Shown: one piece after another, positions 1 through 8,102 of the stretch
Layout: each line of letters begins with the position of its first letter
Position numbering within the stretch: position 1 is the first letter of the stretch
Source of the DNA: Pseudaeromonas sharmana
Lineage (GTDB): Bacteria; Pseudomonadota; Gammaproteobacteria; Enterobacterales; Aeromonadaceae
Assembly (NCBI RefSeq): GCF_042649925.1
Contig: NZ_JBHSAF010000015.1
Location: forward strand, 399,860 to 463,859
Length of the DNA stretch: 64,000 nucleotides
Direction: 5' to 3'
The notes under the pieces: generated by a model
Told to the model about the DNA's origin: nothing
The model's database searches: none
Seen by the model: the letters and a program-made list of their open reading frames with translations, nothing else
Position numbers and translations under genes: made by a program

Positions 1-1203
1 ATTCACCTCAATGGAGACGAAGCAGAGCGCTTGCGCCAAATCCAGCGTGCGGGCCGCCGTCTGGATGCCCAGGGGATCAAACAGCTGGCGCTGACCGGCA
101 CCGAGTGGGATCTGGAACGTCGTTATGCCTTCTATCAGGGGTTCTACAACCCGCGTGCCGGTCAGAGTCTCTATCTGGGAGACATGCCCGCCGAGGAGCA
201 GAAACAGTTGGACTCTTTGCTGGAGGCAACGCGCTGGGTACGCCAGATCACCAATGGCACACCAGAGGAGATCTATCCGCAGTCCCTGGCCGAGCAGGCC
301 GCCGATTTTATCGCGCGTCAGGCATGGGAGAAGGTCAGTTTCGAGATCATCAGTGGTGATGCCCTGCTTGAACAGGGCCATGTCGGCATCTACCAGGTTG
401 GTCGTGGCAGTGTGAGAGCCCCTGTGCTGCTGAAGCTGGATTTCAATCCTAGTGGTGATGCGCAGGCACCGGTGGCGGCCTGTCTGGTCGGTAAGGGGAT
501 TACCTTCGACTCCGGCGGCTACAGCCTCAAGAGCTCGGATAACATGTTACCGATGAAATCGGACATGGGGGGCGCCGCCATGGTCAGCGGGGCTCTGGCG
601 CTGGCGATTCGGCAAGGCTTGAATCAGCGGGTGCAGCTCTTCCTGTGCTGTGCTGAAAACCTGGTCAGCGGCCATGCCTTCAAGTTGGGAGACATCCTCA
701 CCTATCGCAATGGTGTCTCGGTTGAAATTCTCAATACCGATGCAGAAGGTCGACTGGTGCTGGCCGATGGACTGCTGTGTGCCGCCGATAGCGGTGCGAA
801 GCACATTCTGGATGCGGCGACCCTGACCGGTGCGGCAAAAATGGCCTTGGGGCGGGATTATCATGCGGTATTCAGCCTGGATGAGGCGCGCTCCCAGCAG
901 TTGTGTCATTTCGCCAAGGCGGTCAATGAGAAGGCCTGGGCGCTGCCGCTGGAACCATGGCATTTGGCACAGCTAACCTCCAGTTTCGCCGAGTTGGGTA
1001 ACGTCGCTTCCGCTGAAGGAACGGCGGGGGCCACCACGGCCGCGGCCTTCCTGTCGCGTTTTGTCCCGGCGGATGTCGATTGGATGCACATGGATTTGTC
1101 TGCCTCCTACCAGAAGAATGGTAACGACCTGTGGGCGCCCGGTGGCAAGGGACATGGCGTGCGAACCATAGCGCGCTGGTTGCTTGAGGTGACGGCAAAA
1201 TGA
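1..1203 (+). CDS. pepB: PepB-type M17 leucyl aminopeptidase (5' end cut by window)
   Basis: Cytosolic dinuclear-metal aminopeptidase of the M17 family, which removes N-terminal residues from peptides during protein turnover. The reading frame is open from base 1 with no stop upstream, and the first residues (IHLNGDEAERLRQIQRAGRR) align with about residue 33 onward of E. coli PepB. Roughly 30 residues are therefore outside the window, and an internal TTG at 31 is not the real start. The family metal and catalytic residues are all visible: VGKGITFDSGG (Lys and Asp ligands), the catalytic Lys of YSLK, KSDMGGAA, and NTDAEGR (Asp, Glu, catalytic Arg). The stop overlaps the start of a second PepB copy (ATGA), so the two are translationally coupled. 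In E. coli pepB also lies upstream of ndk-rlmN, though with other genes in between. Confidence 0.95.
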   Translation: MHLNGDEAERLRQIQRAGRRLDAQGIKQLALTGTEWDLERRYAFYQGFYNPRAGQSLYLGDMPAEEQKQLDSLLEATRWVRQITNGTPEEIYPQSLAEQAADFIARQAWEKVSFEIISGDALLEQGHVGIYQVGRGSVRAPVLLKLDFNPSGDAQAPVAACLVGKGITFDSGGYSLKSSDNMLPMKSDMGGAAMVSGALALAIRQGLNQRVQLFLCCAENLVSGHAFKLGDILTYRNGVSVEILNTDAEGRLVLADGLLCAADSGAKHILDAATLTGAAKMALGRDYHAVFSLDEARSQQLCHFAKAVNEKAWALPLEPWHLAQLTSSFAELGNVASAEGTAGATTAAAFLSRFVPADVDWMHMDLSASYQKNGNDLWAPGGKGHGVRTIARWLLEVTAK

Positions 1204-2483
1204 TGCAGGTCCAGCTCTCGCCGAAGCCGGCCCCGGCGGAGTGGGGAGAGGCCGCCCTGCTAAGTCATGCCACAGCAGGGTGGATGATTCACCACAGCGA
1301 GGCCTCGCAAATTCAGCAAGCCGCGCGTCGTCTGGCCAATATGGGCTTACGTGAGGTGCAACTGACCGGAGCCTGGACGCCGTCACTGCAATGGGCCTTT
1401 GCCCAAGGTTTTATGCTCAGCAAGGGCGAGGTCACGCTGCGCTGGGCCGACGCACCGGATGAGATTTTGCAGATGTTGGAACAGCGTTTGTTCTGTGCCA
1501 ACTGGGTGCGCAAGCTGACCAATGCGTCACCTGATGCGTTAGGCCCACTGGAGCTGGCGCTGGAGACGGTGACGTTTCTCAGTGAGTTGGCTCCAGGGTT
1601 GATTACTCATCGCCTGCTCAAGGGGGATGCCTTGCTTGAAGCCGGGTGGGTCGGTTTGCATGCAGTCGGGCGCGCGGGGGCACAAGCGCCCGTGATGCTG
1701 GAGCTGGATTTTAATCCAACACGTGATCGGCGTGCCCCTGTGAGCACCTGTCTGGTCGGCAAGGGCATTACCTTCGATTCGGGAGGCTACAGCCTCAAGA
1801 GTTCTGAGGGGATGCTGACGATGAAATCGGACATGGGCGGGGCGGCGCTGCTTGCCGGGGCGCTTGGTTATGCCATCACCCAGGGGCTGACGCAACGGGT
1901 GAAGCTGATACTCTGCTGTGCCGAGAACCTGGTTAACGAGCAGGCCTGCAAGCTTGGTGAGATCCTGCATTATCGCAACGGTGTCAGTGTTGAAATTGTC
2001 AATACGGATGCCGAGGGGCGTCTGGTGCTGGCCGATGGTTTGCTGGCGGCAGTGGAGAGCGGTGCCACGCGTATTCTGGATGCGGCGACCCTGACCGGTG
2101 CGGCCTATATGGCATTGGGTGGAAACTATCATGCCATCTTTGCGTTGGATAAACCGGCGCAGCAGGCTTTTCTGGCCCATGCCGAACGGGCACAGGAGCC
2201 GTTCTGGTCATTGCCGCTCGAACCATGGCACCGTCAGCAGTGTCCATCTCATTATGCGGACACGGCCAACTCGAGGCCGGTCAAAGGGGGGGGACCAGGC
2301 GGGGCGTCGAATGCCGCCGGGTTTCTGTCGCGTTTTGTTCCTGCCGATGGTGCGGGATGGTTGCACCTCGATCTGGCCGCTGCGTTCTGTGATAACGGCA
2401 ATCACCTGTGGGCACCGGGGGCGACCGCGTTGGGGATGGTGACGCTGGCTAACTGGTTACAAGATGTAGAACATGCGTCGTAA
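1200..2483 (+). CDS. Second, tandem PepB-like M17 leucyl aminopeptidase
   Basis: 427 residues, the usual full PepB length. It is a diverged tandem paralogue of the gene just upstream. Metal and catalytic residues are intact: Lys188, Asp193, catalytic Lys200, Asp211, Asp270, Glu272 and Arg274 (motifs VGKGITFDSGGYSLK, KSDMGGAA, NTDAEGR). The N-terminal domain is much less similar to the upstream copy than the catalytic domain. The ATG at 1200 overlaps the previous stop by 4 bases, and an in-register second ATG follows at 1203. Expected to be a cytosolic Mn/Zn aminopeptidase. Whether the two copies form mixed hexamers or differ in substrate cannot be told from sequence. An M17 enzyme is certain; the PepB assignment rather than PepA rests on its close likeness to its neighbour. 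Confidence 0.93.
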   Translation: MMQVQLSPKPAPAEWGEAALLSHATAGWMIHHSEASQIQQAARRLANMGLREVQLTGAWTPSLQWAFAQGFMLSKGEVTLRWADAPDEILQMLEQRLFCANWVRKLTNASPDALGPLELALETVTFLSELAPGLITHRLLKGDALLEAGWVGLHAVGRAGAQAPVMLELDFNPTRDRRAPVSTCLVGKGITFDSGGYSLKSSEGMLTMKSDMGGAALLAGALGYAITQGLTQRVKLILCCAENLVNEQACKLGEILHYRNGVSVEIVNTDAEGRLVLADGLLAAVESGATRILDAATLTGAAYMALGGNYHAIFALDKPAQQAFLAHAERAQEPFWSLPLEPWHRQQCPSHYADTANSRPVKGGGPGGASNAAGFLSRFVPADGAGWLHLDLAAAFCDNGNHLWAPGATALGMVTLANWLQDVEHAS

Positions 2484-2509
2484 GCGAAGGTGACCAGCTA
2501 TTCATGACC

Positions 2510-2531
2510 AGGGACGCATCAGCGTCCCTTG
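2510..2531. terminator. Hairpin between convergent pepB copy and oxidoreductase gene
   Basis: An 8-bp perfect stem (AGGGACGC / GCGTCCCT) with a 4-base loop lies in the 72-base gap between two convergent genes. Neither side has a good T-run, so it may be a weak bidirectional terminator or an mRNA 3'-end stabiliser. Confidence 0.4.
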
Positions 2532-2555
2532 TCATAAGCGAGAGTCTATACCGCT

Positions 2556-4361
2556 CTAACTGGCACTGAATGGGGGCAGATCGTCATCCTCGACGTCCTC
2601 ATCGCGCACGCTCAGATGGGGCAACGGGGTTCGGCTCGGGAGAGGAGCAGCCTTGCGTTCGCTGGCGAGCAGACTGGCCGGAGTGAGCTCGGGCAGCAAA
2701 ATCTCGGGCTCAGTCGACGGCCTCCCCGGGGGCTGGGCACGCGTCACCACGGGGGTCCCCAACTTAGGTTCATTCTGCTCGGGGATCGGGTCCAGATGGC
2801 TGAGATCCAGCTTGGGTTCAGCCGGTTCGTCGCTATGGCCGGCGGCCAGTCCGGGCCCTGTGGTCAAACCAAATCGGTAACCACCGGGTTGTGGCGATCC
2901 GGGCCGGGATGAAGTCCCGGTGACTGGGGGCTGAGCGGGTATGGCTTGCTGCGGTGAAGGCGTGGGTCGCTGAGGCGACTGTGCTGCACCGGCGGTAGCA
3001 AACTGCGGCACACTGTCGCGACTCTTGTCTAATGGGCCTGGCTGACGGAACATCGCCCGCTCACTCACCGGGGACGCTTCAGGGGGCGTCCTCGGGTGAA
3101 TGGCGGGCGTCTCCAGCCTGCTGCTGACAGGCGTGGGCACGCGCGCAGCCGGCTGCGGGCTGACCACAGTGGCAGGACGAGCGGTCGCCGGCGATGCATT
3201 ATTGGTTGACACCGTACTGGTCGGGCGATTGGCAATCGGCAATGGGCGCGGCCGCACCATTTCCGATATCGGTTGCCGCGGTGGCGGGGTCGTGCGTGCA
3301 CTCTGAATCACGCTGTCCAGCTGGCCCGGCGTGAGGCGGCGGCCTTCGCGCGCACTGCGCAATCCCAGCTCGATGAGCTCCATCACCTTCAATGCCTCTT
3401 CGGCCTGGACCGGTGCAGGCGTACCACGTTGAATGGCTTCGGCCATGCCTTGGTAGAACGTCAGATAACGACCCGGGATGTTGCTGAGGTCCTGAACGCG
3501 CTCCTTGTCACCTTGCAGCGTGGTCAGCCGACCAGGACGCGCATCGAGCCCGAATTGTGGATCCAGCGGTGACATGCCTTGCTTCAGCTGCTCTTCTTGG
3601 CTATCCAGCCCCTGCTTGCTATACGAACCCAGCGAGCCGTGAACCGTAAAGCGTGCAGCATGGGCAACCACCTGGGTACTGGCATGCAACACCACCCGGC
3701 GCTCACCGTATTGCAAGATGGCATGGAAGAAGTCGTCGGTCTTGGCGCCCGGGCGCTGGTGAGCCAAGTCCAGCCACAGGCTTTCCGGCTCACCGAATAG
3801 TTGCAAGGTCTGGTCCAGCAGGTGAGCGCCCAGATCGTACCAAAGACCGCTTCCGGGTACCGCCTGCTCGCGCCAGCGATCGCGCACCTGCGGCCGGTAA
3901 CGGTCAAAGTGCGACTCCAGGTACAAGACCTCGCCTAATTCGCCACTGCCAATCAGCTGGCGTAATGTCAGAAAATCAGCATCCCAGCGGCGGTTATGGA
4001 AGACGGATAGCTGCAGATCCTGTTCGTGGGCAAGGGCAATGAGTTGCCGCGCCTCACGGCTATCCAGCGTGAACGGTTTGTCGATGACGACATGCTTGCC
4101 GGCAAGCAATGCCGCCTTGGCGAGCGGGAAGTGGGTGTCGTTGGGGGTAGCGATCACGACGAGGTCAATATCGGGATCTGCAAGCAGTTGCTCGGCATCA
4201 ATACGATGCTGCACTTGTGGCCATTCGGCGCGGACTTTATCGCCATCGCGGGAGACGATGGAGTGTAAATGAATACCTGCCGTGGCATTGAGCAGCGGGG
4301 CATGCAGCGTCCGACCGGCATAGCCGTAACCGATCAAGCCTGCGTTGATGTGTTCGAGCAT
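2556..4361 (-). CDS. Gfo/Idh/MocA-family NAD(P)-dependent oxidoreductase with long Pro-rich tail
   Basis: Start chosen at ATG 4361, preceded by GGAGGAGAAC; this gives 601 residues. Residues 1-120 form a Rossmann fold with GYGYAG at 11-16. The family catalytic lysine is in DKP (Lys95), a variant of the usual EKP, and the conserved His is in DLGAH (His180). Residues 120-340 fit the alpha/beta substrate domain. The family normally ends near 345 residues. Here about 245 further residues follow, rich in Pro, Ser, Thr, Ala and Arg, ending in an acidic segment (RDEDVEDDDLPPFSAS). Closest in type to the E. coli YdgJ/YhhX-like members, whose sugar or polyol substrates are poorly defined. The frame is open throughout with no sign of a frameshift. 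Substrate unknown; a role for the tail is not inferable. Transcribed towards pepB. Confidence 0.85.
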   Translation of the reverse strand: MLEHINAGLIGYGYAGRTLHAPLLNATAGIHLHSIVSRDGDKVRAEWPQVQHRIDAEQLLADPDIDLVVIATPNDTHFPLAKAALLAGKHVVIDKPFTLDSREARQLIALAHEQDLQLSVFHNRRWDADFLTLRQLIGSGELGEVLYLESHFDRYRPQVRDRWREQAVPGSGLWYDLGAHLLDQTLQLFGEPESLWLDLAHQRPGAKTDDFFHAILQYGERRVVLHASTQVVAHAARFTVHGSLGSYSKQGLDSQEEQLKQGMSPLDPQFGLDARPGRLTTLQGDKERVQDLSNIPGRYLTFYQGMAEAIQRGTPAPVQAEEALKVMELIELGLRSAREGRRLTPGQLDSVIQSARTTPPPRQPISEMVRPRPLPIANRPTSTVSTNNASPATARPATVVSPQPAARVPTPVSSRLETPAIHPRTPPEASPVSERAMFRQPGPLDKSRDSVPQFATAGAAQSPQRPTPSPQQAIPAQPPVTGTSSRPGSPQPGGYRFGLTTGPGLAAGHSDEPAEPKLDLSHLDPIPEQNEPKLGTPVVTRAQPPGRPSTEPEILLPELTPASLLASERKAAPLPSRTPLPHLSVRDEDVEDDDLPPFSAS

Positions 4362-4553
4362 GTTCTCCTCCGTGATACCGGCGCGCAGGGGAAAGGTCCG
4401 GGCCGGAACTATTGGCGACAAGGGTAGCAAACGCCCGAAGGGACGAGAAGCGCTCTCGGTCGTGCGGCAAACGGCGGTGACAGGGCACCAGCTGTCAGCA
4501 ATTATTGCTCAGGCGTTAAAACTTTTAAGAAAAGGTAACAAGCGCACATGTTA

Positions 4554-4585
4554 TTGCTCGCGATTACCATATAATCGGCGAGCAA
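4554..4585 (+). promoter_or_regulatory. ndk promoter -10 inside an 8-16-8 inverted repeat
   Basis: A perfect TATAAT lies at 4570-4575, 46 bases before the ndk ATG, with no convincing -35. It sits inside a perfect inverted repeat, TTGCTCGC (4554-4561) and GCGAGCAA (4578-4585) with a 16-base spacer. The repeat could be an operator for an unknown regulator, or chance. Confidence 0.5.
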
Positions 4586-4621
4586 CGCTGATAACAATTC
4601 TGGTCTTGAAAGGATCACGCC

Positions 4622-5050
4622 ATGCTAGAACGCACTTTTTCCATCATCAAACCCGACGCAGTGGGCCGTAATTTGATCGGTGACATCTACCACCGCTTTG
4701 AAAACGCCGGGCTGAGCATCATTGCCGCGAGAATGTTGCATCTGACCCGGGAACAGGCTGAAGGTTTTTATGCTGAACACAAGGGGAAGCCTTTTTTTGA
4801 CCCGTTGATCAAGTTCATGACCTCTGGTCCCATCATGGTGCAGGTACTGGAGGGCGAGGATGCCATCCGCCGCCATCGGGAAGTGATCGGTGCCACGGAT
4901 CCCAAGAAAGCACAAGCGGGAACCATCCGCGCTGACTATGCGGCCTCGGTACAGCAAAATGCCGTACACGGTTCAGATAGCGTAACCTCAGCAGAGCGGG
5001 AAATTGCCTATTTCTTCTCGGATGAGGATATCTGCATCCGCACCCGATGA
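4622..5050 (+). CDS. ndk: Nucleoside diphosphate kinase
   Basis: 142 residues, the usual size. Transfers the gamma phosphate from ATP to other (d)NDPs through a phosphohistidine, keeping NTP pools balanced in the cytosol. The N-terminus ERTFSIIKPDAV carries the conserved Lys, and the active-site histidine is His116 in NAVHGSDS. The C-terminal SAEREIAYFF region is also family-typical. It has its own promoter-like -10 at 4570 and a strong terminator straight after, so it is probably monocistronic. rlmN follows downstream, as in E. coli. Start ATG at 4622 has AAAGGA at about 10 bases upstream. Confidence 0.98.
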   Translation: MLERTFSIIKPDAVGRNLIGDIYHRFENAGLSIIAARMLHLTREQAEGFYAEHKGKPFFDPLIKFMTSGPIMVQVLEGEDAIRRHREVIGATDPKKAQAGTIRADYAASVQQNAVHGSDSVTSAEREIAYFFSDEDICIRTR

Positions 5051-5071
5051 GTGATGTGTCAGATCAAAGAC

Positions 5072-5099
5072 GCGGGAGGCATAGAGCCTCCCGCTTTTT
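5072..5099 (+). terminator. Rho-independent terminator of ndk
   Basis: 9-bp perfect GC-rich stem (GCGGGAGGC / GCCTCCCGC), 5-base loop, then TTTTT. Lies 22 bases after the ndk stop. Confidence 0.92.
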
Positions 5100-5241
5100 A
5101 TCCGCGAAAGTCTGTGTAGAAGCCATATAAAGCGTAAGTGGAAAGGCAGTGGTAAAATTTGTACAATGCGCGCCCTTCTCGGCGTCCACCCGTTGTGAGC
5201 TGGGTATTGTCAAAGTTAGTTGGGTTTTCCCGGAGTAAATC

Positions 5242-6360
5242 ATGAGCGACACCAAAATCAATCTGCTGGATCTGGATCGCAAGGCGCTGCGAGCTTTGTT
5301 TGCCGAAATGGGTGAAAAGCCGTTTCGAGCCGATCAGATCATGAAGTGGATCTATCACTTCGGGTGTGATGATTTCTCTCAGATGACCAATGTAAACAAG
5401 GTGCTACGCGAGAAGCTCAGTGCGATTGCCGAAATTCGTGCTCCGGAGATCAGCCGTGAACAACGCTCCAGTGACGGTACCATCAAGTGGGCCATGCTGG
5501 TCGGTGATCAGGAAGTCGAGACCGTCTACATTCCTGAAGATGACCGCGCGACGCTGTGCGTTTCTTCTCAGGTCGGGTGTGCATTGGAATGCAAGTTCTG
5601 CTCGACGGCACAACAAGGTTTCAATAGAAACCTTAAGGTGTCGGAAATTATCGGTCAGGTATGGCGCGCAGCCCAAGTGATTGGCTTCTCCAAGGAGACT
5701 GGCAAACGTCCTATCACCAATGTTGTCATGATGGGCATGGGTGAGCCATTGCTTAACTTGGCGAACGTGGTGCCGGCCATGGAGCTGATGCTGGATGACT
5801 TCGGCTTTGGCCTCTCCAAGCGCCGCGTGACGCTTTCGACCTCAGGCGTAGTCCCGGCCCTGGACAAGTTAGGTGATATGATCGACGTGGCACTGGCTAT
5901 TTCGTTGCATGCGCCGAATGACGCCTTGCGTTCCGAGATCATGCCGATCAACGACAAGTACGACATCCAGACGTTCTTGGCGGCCGTGCGGCGCTATCTT
6001 GAGAAATCGAATGCCAATCAGGGGCGGGTCACCATCGAGTATGTGCTACTAGATCACTTCAATGATGATATGCAGCAGGCGCATGAACTGGCCGAATTGT
6101 TAAAAGATACTCCATGCAAGATTAACCTTATTCCGTTCAATCCGTTCCCGGGCAATCCTTACGGCAAGCCGAGCAACAGCCGCATCGACCGGTTTTCCAA
6201 GGTGTTGATGGAGTACGGCTATACCGTGATTGTGCGTAAGACGCGAGGTGATGATATCGATGCGGCCTGCGGTCAGCTGGTAGGTGACGTGATCGACAGA
6301 ACCAAGCGAACCTTGAAAAAACGGGTGCAAGAGCAGGGGATTTCCGTCAAAATGCTTTGA
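5242..6360 (+). CDS. rlmN: Dual-specificity RNA methyltransferase RlmN (23S rRNA A2503 / tRNA A37)
   Basis: 372 residues. A radical-SAM enzyme that methylates C2 of A2503 in 23S rRNA and of A37 in a set of tRNAs. The 4Fe-4S cysteines are Cys113, Cys117 and Cys120 (CALECKFC). The two mechanistic cysteines of the family are also present: Cys106 (TLCVSSQ) and Cys343 (DAACGQL), equivalent to E. coli Cys118 and Cys355. MMGMGEPL and the N-terminal RNA-binding region are typical. Start ATG at 5242 has GGAG 7 bases upstream. It stands directly in front of pilW and rodZ with only 25 bases to pilW, matching the conserved enterobacterial/Aeromonas-type cluster and suggesting co-transcription. Confidence 0.98.
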   Translation: MSDTKINLLDLDRKALRALFAEMGEKPFRADQIMKWIYHFGCDDFSQMTNVNKVLREKLSAIAEIRAPEISREQRSSDGTIKWAMLVGDQEVETVYIPEDDRATLCVSSQVGCALECKFCSTAQQGFNRNLKVSEIIGQVWRAAQVIGFSKETGKRPITNVVMMGMGEPLLNLANVVPAMELMLDDFGFGLSKRRVTLSTSGVVPALDKLGDMIDVALAISLHAPNDALRSEIMPINDKYDIQTFLAAVRRYLEKSNANQGRVTIEYVLLDHFNDDMQQAHELAELLKDTPCKINLIPFNPFPGNPYGKPSNSRIDRFSKVLMEYGYTVIVRKTRGDDIDAACGQLVGDVIDRTKRTLKKRVQEQGISVKML

Positions 6361-6385
6361 AATCCAGTCCGTTAATGCTCGATTC

Positions 6386-7156
6386 ATGAAAAAACAACTT
6401 CTTATCGTCGGGACCATGCTGGCCGCCTTGAGCGGCTGTGTAACGGAAACCACTTATGTGGGCAAAGAAGTGGTTCAGAACAGCGTTGACAACAAGACGG
6501 CAGCAAAGACCCGACTGAGCCTGGCTGTGGGTTATATGCGCAAGGGTGATATGGCCCAAGCCAAGTTAAATATTGAAAAAGCCCTCTCGTTTGACCCCGA
6601 TAATCCGAATGTTTATTTGACTCAGGCCTACTACTACCAGACAGTAGGCGATCTGACGTCTGCCGAGAGCAGTTATCGCCAGCTCTTGGCGCGCGATGGC
6701 ACGAATGCGGATGCCATGAACAACTACGGTGCCTTCTTGTGCGCGAACAAGCGTTACAAGGAAGCCGACGAGCAGTTTAATCTGGCGCTGAAGCAGCCTA
6801 AATATGTTCGGATGGATGATACCTACGAGAATGCTGCGCTGTGCTCGCTGAAATCCGGTGACAAAAAAAAGGCAGCGCAGTACTTTGACCAGGCCATCGG
6901 ATACAATCCAGGCCGTGGCAAGCTCTTGTTGTCGGCCAGTGAGCTGGCATTGATGGATAACAACCCAGCCAAGGCGGAAACGTATCTCAAGCGTTACAGC
7001 GTTGGTGGCAAGGAATCGGCCCAAAGCTTGTGGTTGCGCTTGCAACTGGCTCAGGCCCAAGGTGAAATTGCGATGCTGCACAAATATGGCCGTCAGCTGG
7101 TGCAGCAATACCCCAAATCAGATCAAGCCAGAAGATATTTGAACAATGACTATTGA
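6386..7156 (+). CDS. pilW: Type IV pilus biogenesis/stability lipoprotein PilW (PilF)
   Basis: 256 residues with a lipoprotein signal peptide (lipobox LSGC, Cys18), so it is anchored to the inner face of the outer membrane. Residues about 45-190 are TPR repeats (for example AKLNIEKALSFDPDNPNVY and NNYGAFLCANKRYKEADEQF). The family (PilF in Pseudomonas, PilW in many gammaproteobacteria) is the pilotin for PilQ secretin assembly in type IV pili. It lies between rlmN and rodZ, the standard place. Its end overlaps the rodZ start by 11 bases, which implies coupled translation. Confidence 0.94.
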   Translation: MKKQLLIVGTMLAALSGCVTETTYVGKEVVQNSVDNKTAAKTRLSLAVGYMRKGDMAQAKLNIEKALSFDPDNPNVYLTQAYYYQTVGDLTSAESSYRQLLARDGTNADAMNNYGAFLCANKRYKEADEQFNLALKQPKYVRMDDTYENAALCSLKSGDKKKAAQYFDQAIGYNPGRGKLLLSASELALMDNNPAKAETYLKRYSVGGKESAQSLWLRLQLAQAQGEIAMLHKYGRQLVQQYPKSDQARRYLNNDY

Positions 7157-8099
7157 ACACCACGATTCCAGCTCTGCGACCGTCAGTCCGGGAAAATTAT
7201 TGCGCGAAGCGCGTGAAGCCCGGGGACTAAGCCAACCTGAGGTCGCCTCCCGGCTGAATCTGCGAGTTTCTCTGGTTCGTGACATCGAGCAGGATCGTTT
7301 TGATCAACGTACCGCGACCACGTTTACCCGGGGCTATTTGAAGATCTATGCCCGTTTGGTTGGCATCTCTGAAGACGACGTCGTTGCCGCCTACGAGACG
7401 TTGGGATTTGTCGATAAGCCGTTTGCCGAGATGCACAGCTTCTCCGGTCGTCGTCGCCTGGAAGCCAATGAAAACCGGCTGCGCCTGTTCTCCTGGTTGC
7501 TGTTTATTGTGATTGGGCTGGGTGTCTTGTTCTGGATCATGGGGCGTCCGGCCGAGAAACCGGAACTCGTCAAACTGGATGACAAGGCCTTGCTCAATGC
7601 AGCGAGTGCCTCTGTGACTATCGCGCCGGCTCCTGTGGTCAGTGAAGCCGTAGCGCTCACCGTCAGCCCGGCCGTCAGTACCGCTATCGAGACGGCGCCA
7701 GTTGCAAATGTCGCTAGCTCTGCGGCCGTTGCGGCCTCCTCCGCGCAGACTGCGGCCTCTGCTGCAGTTGTTGCAACCGCCGTGGTGACTGAAGCCGTTG
7801 CCAGTGCTGCGGTGACGACAGTGGCTACGACAGATAACGCGGTTGTTACCATGGACGGCGATTTGCAGATCCGCTTTACCGGTGATTGCTGGTTGGAAGT
7901 CTATGATGCCAAAAACAAGAAGCTGCTTTCCGGAACCCGTAAGTCTGGACAGCAGGAGAGCCTGAAGGGCGAGGCGCCGTTTCGTCTGACTGTCGGTGCG
8001 CCCAAGCATGTACTCATTACCTTCAAGGGTGAGTCTGTCGATATGAAACGTTTCCCGATTGGCCGTGTCGCCCGTTTCCAATTGCCATTGCAGAACTAA
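7146..8099 (+). CDS. rodZ: Cytoskeletal shape protein RodZ
   Basis: 317 residues. The N-terminal cytoplasmic Xre-type helix-turn-helix (about 14-85, including LLREAREARGLSQPEVASRL) binds MreB. A basic juxtamembrane stretch (GRRRLEANENRLR) precedes one transmembrane helix at about 113-132. Then comes an Ala/Val/Ser/Thr-rich periplasmic linker (about 150-235) and a C-terminal DUF4115-type beta domain (about 238-317). RodZ couples MreB to the elongation machinery and rod shape. The start overlaps pilW and the stop is 3 bases before ispG. Confidence 0.95.
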   Translation: MTIEHHDSSSATVSPGKLLREAREARGLSQPEVASRLNLRVSLVRDIEQDRFDQRTATTFTRGYLKIYARLVGISEDDVVAAYETLGFVDKPFAEMHSFSGRRRLEANENRLRLFSWLLFIVIGLGVLFWIMGRPAEKPELVKLDDKALLNAASASVTIAPAPVVSEAVALTVSPAVSTAIETAPVANVASSAAVAASSAQTAASAAVVATAVVTEAVASAAVTTVATTDNAVVTMDGDLQIRFTGDCWLEVYDAKNKKLLSGTRKSGQQESLKGEAPFRLTVGAPKHVLITFKGESVDMKRFPIGRVARFQLPLQN

Positions 8100-8102
8100 G
8101 CT

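Noticed and set aside
31..1203. Start of the first PepB at TTG 31
   Set aside because: The frame is open back to base 1 and upstream residues align with PepB, so the true start lies outside the window.
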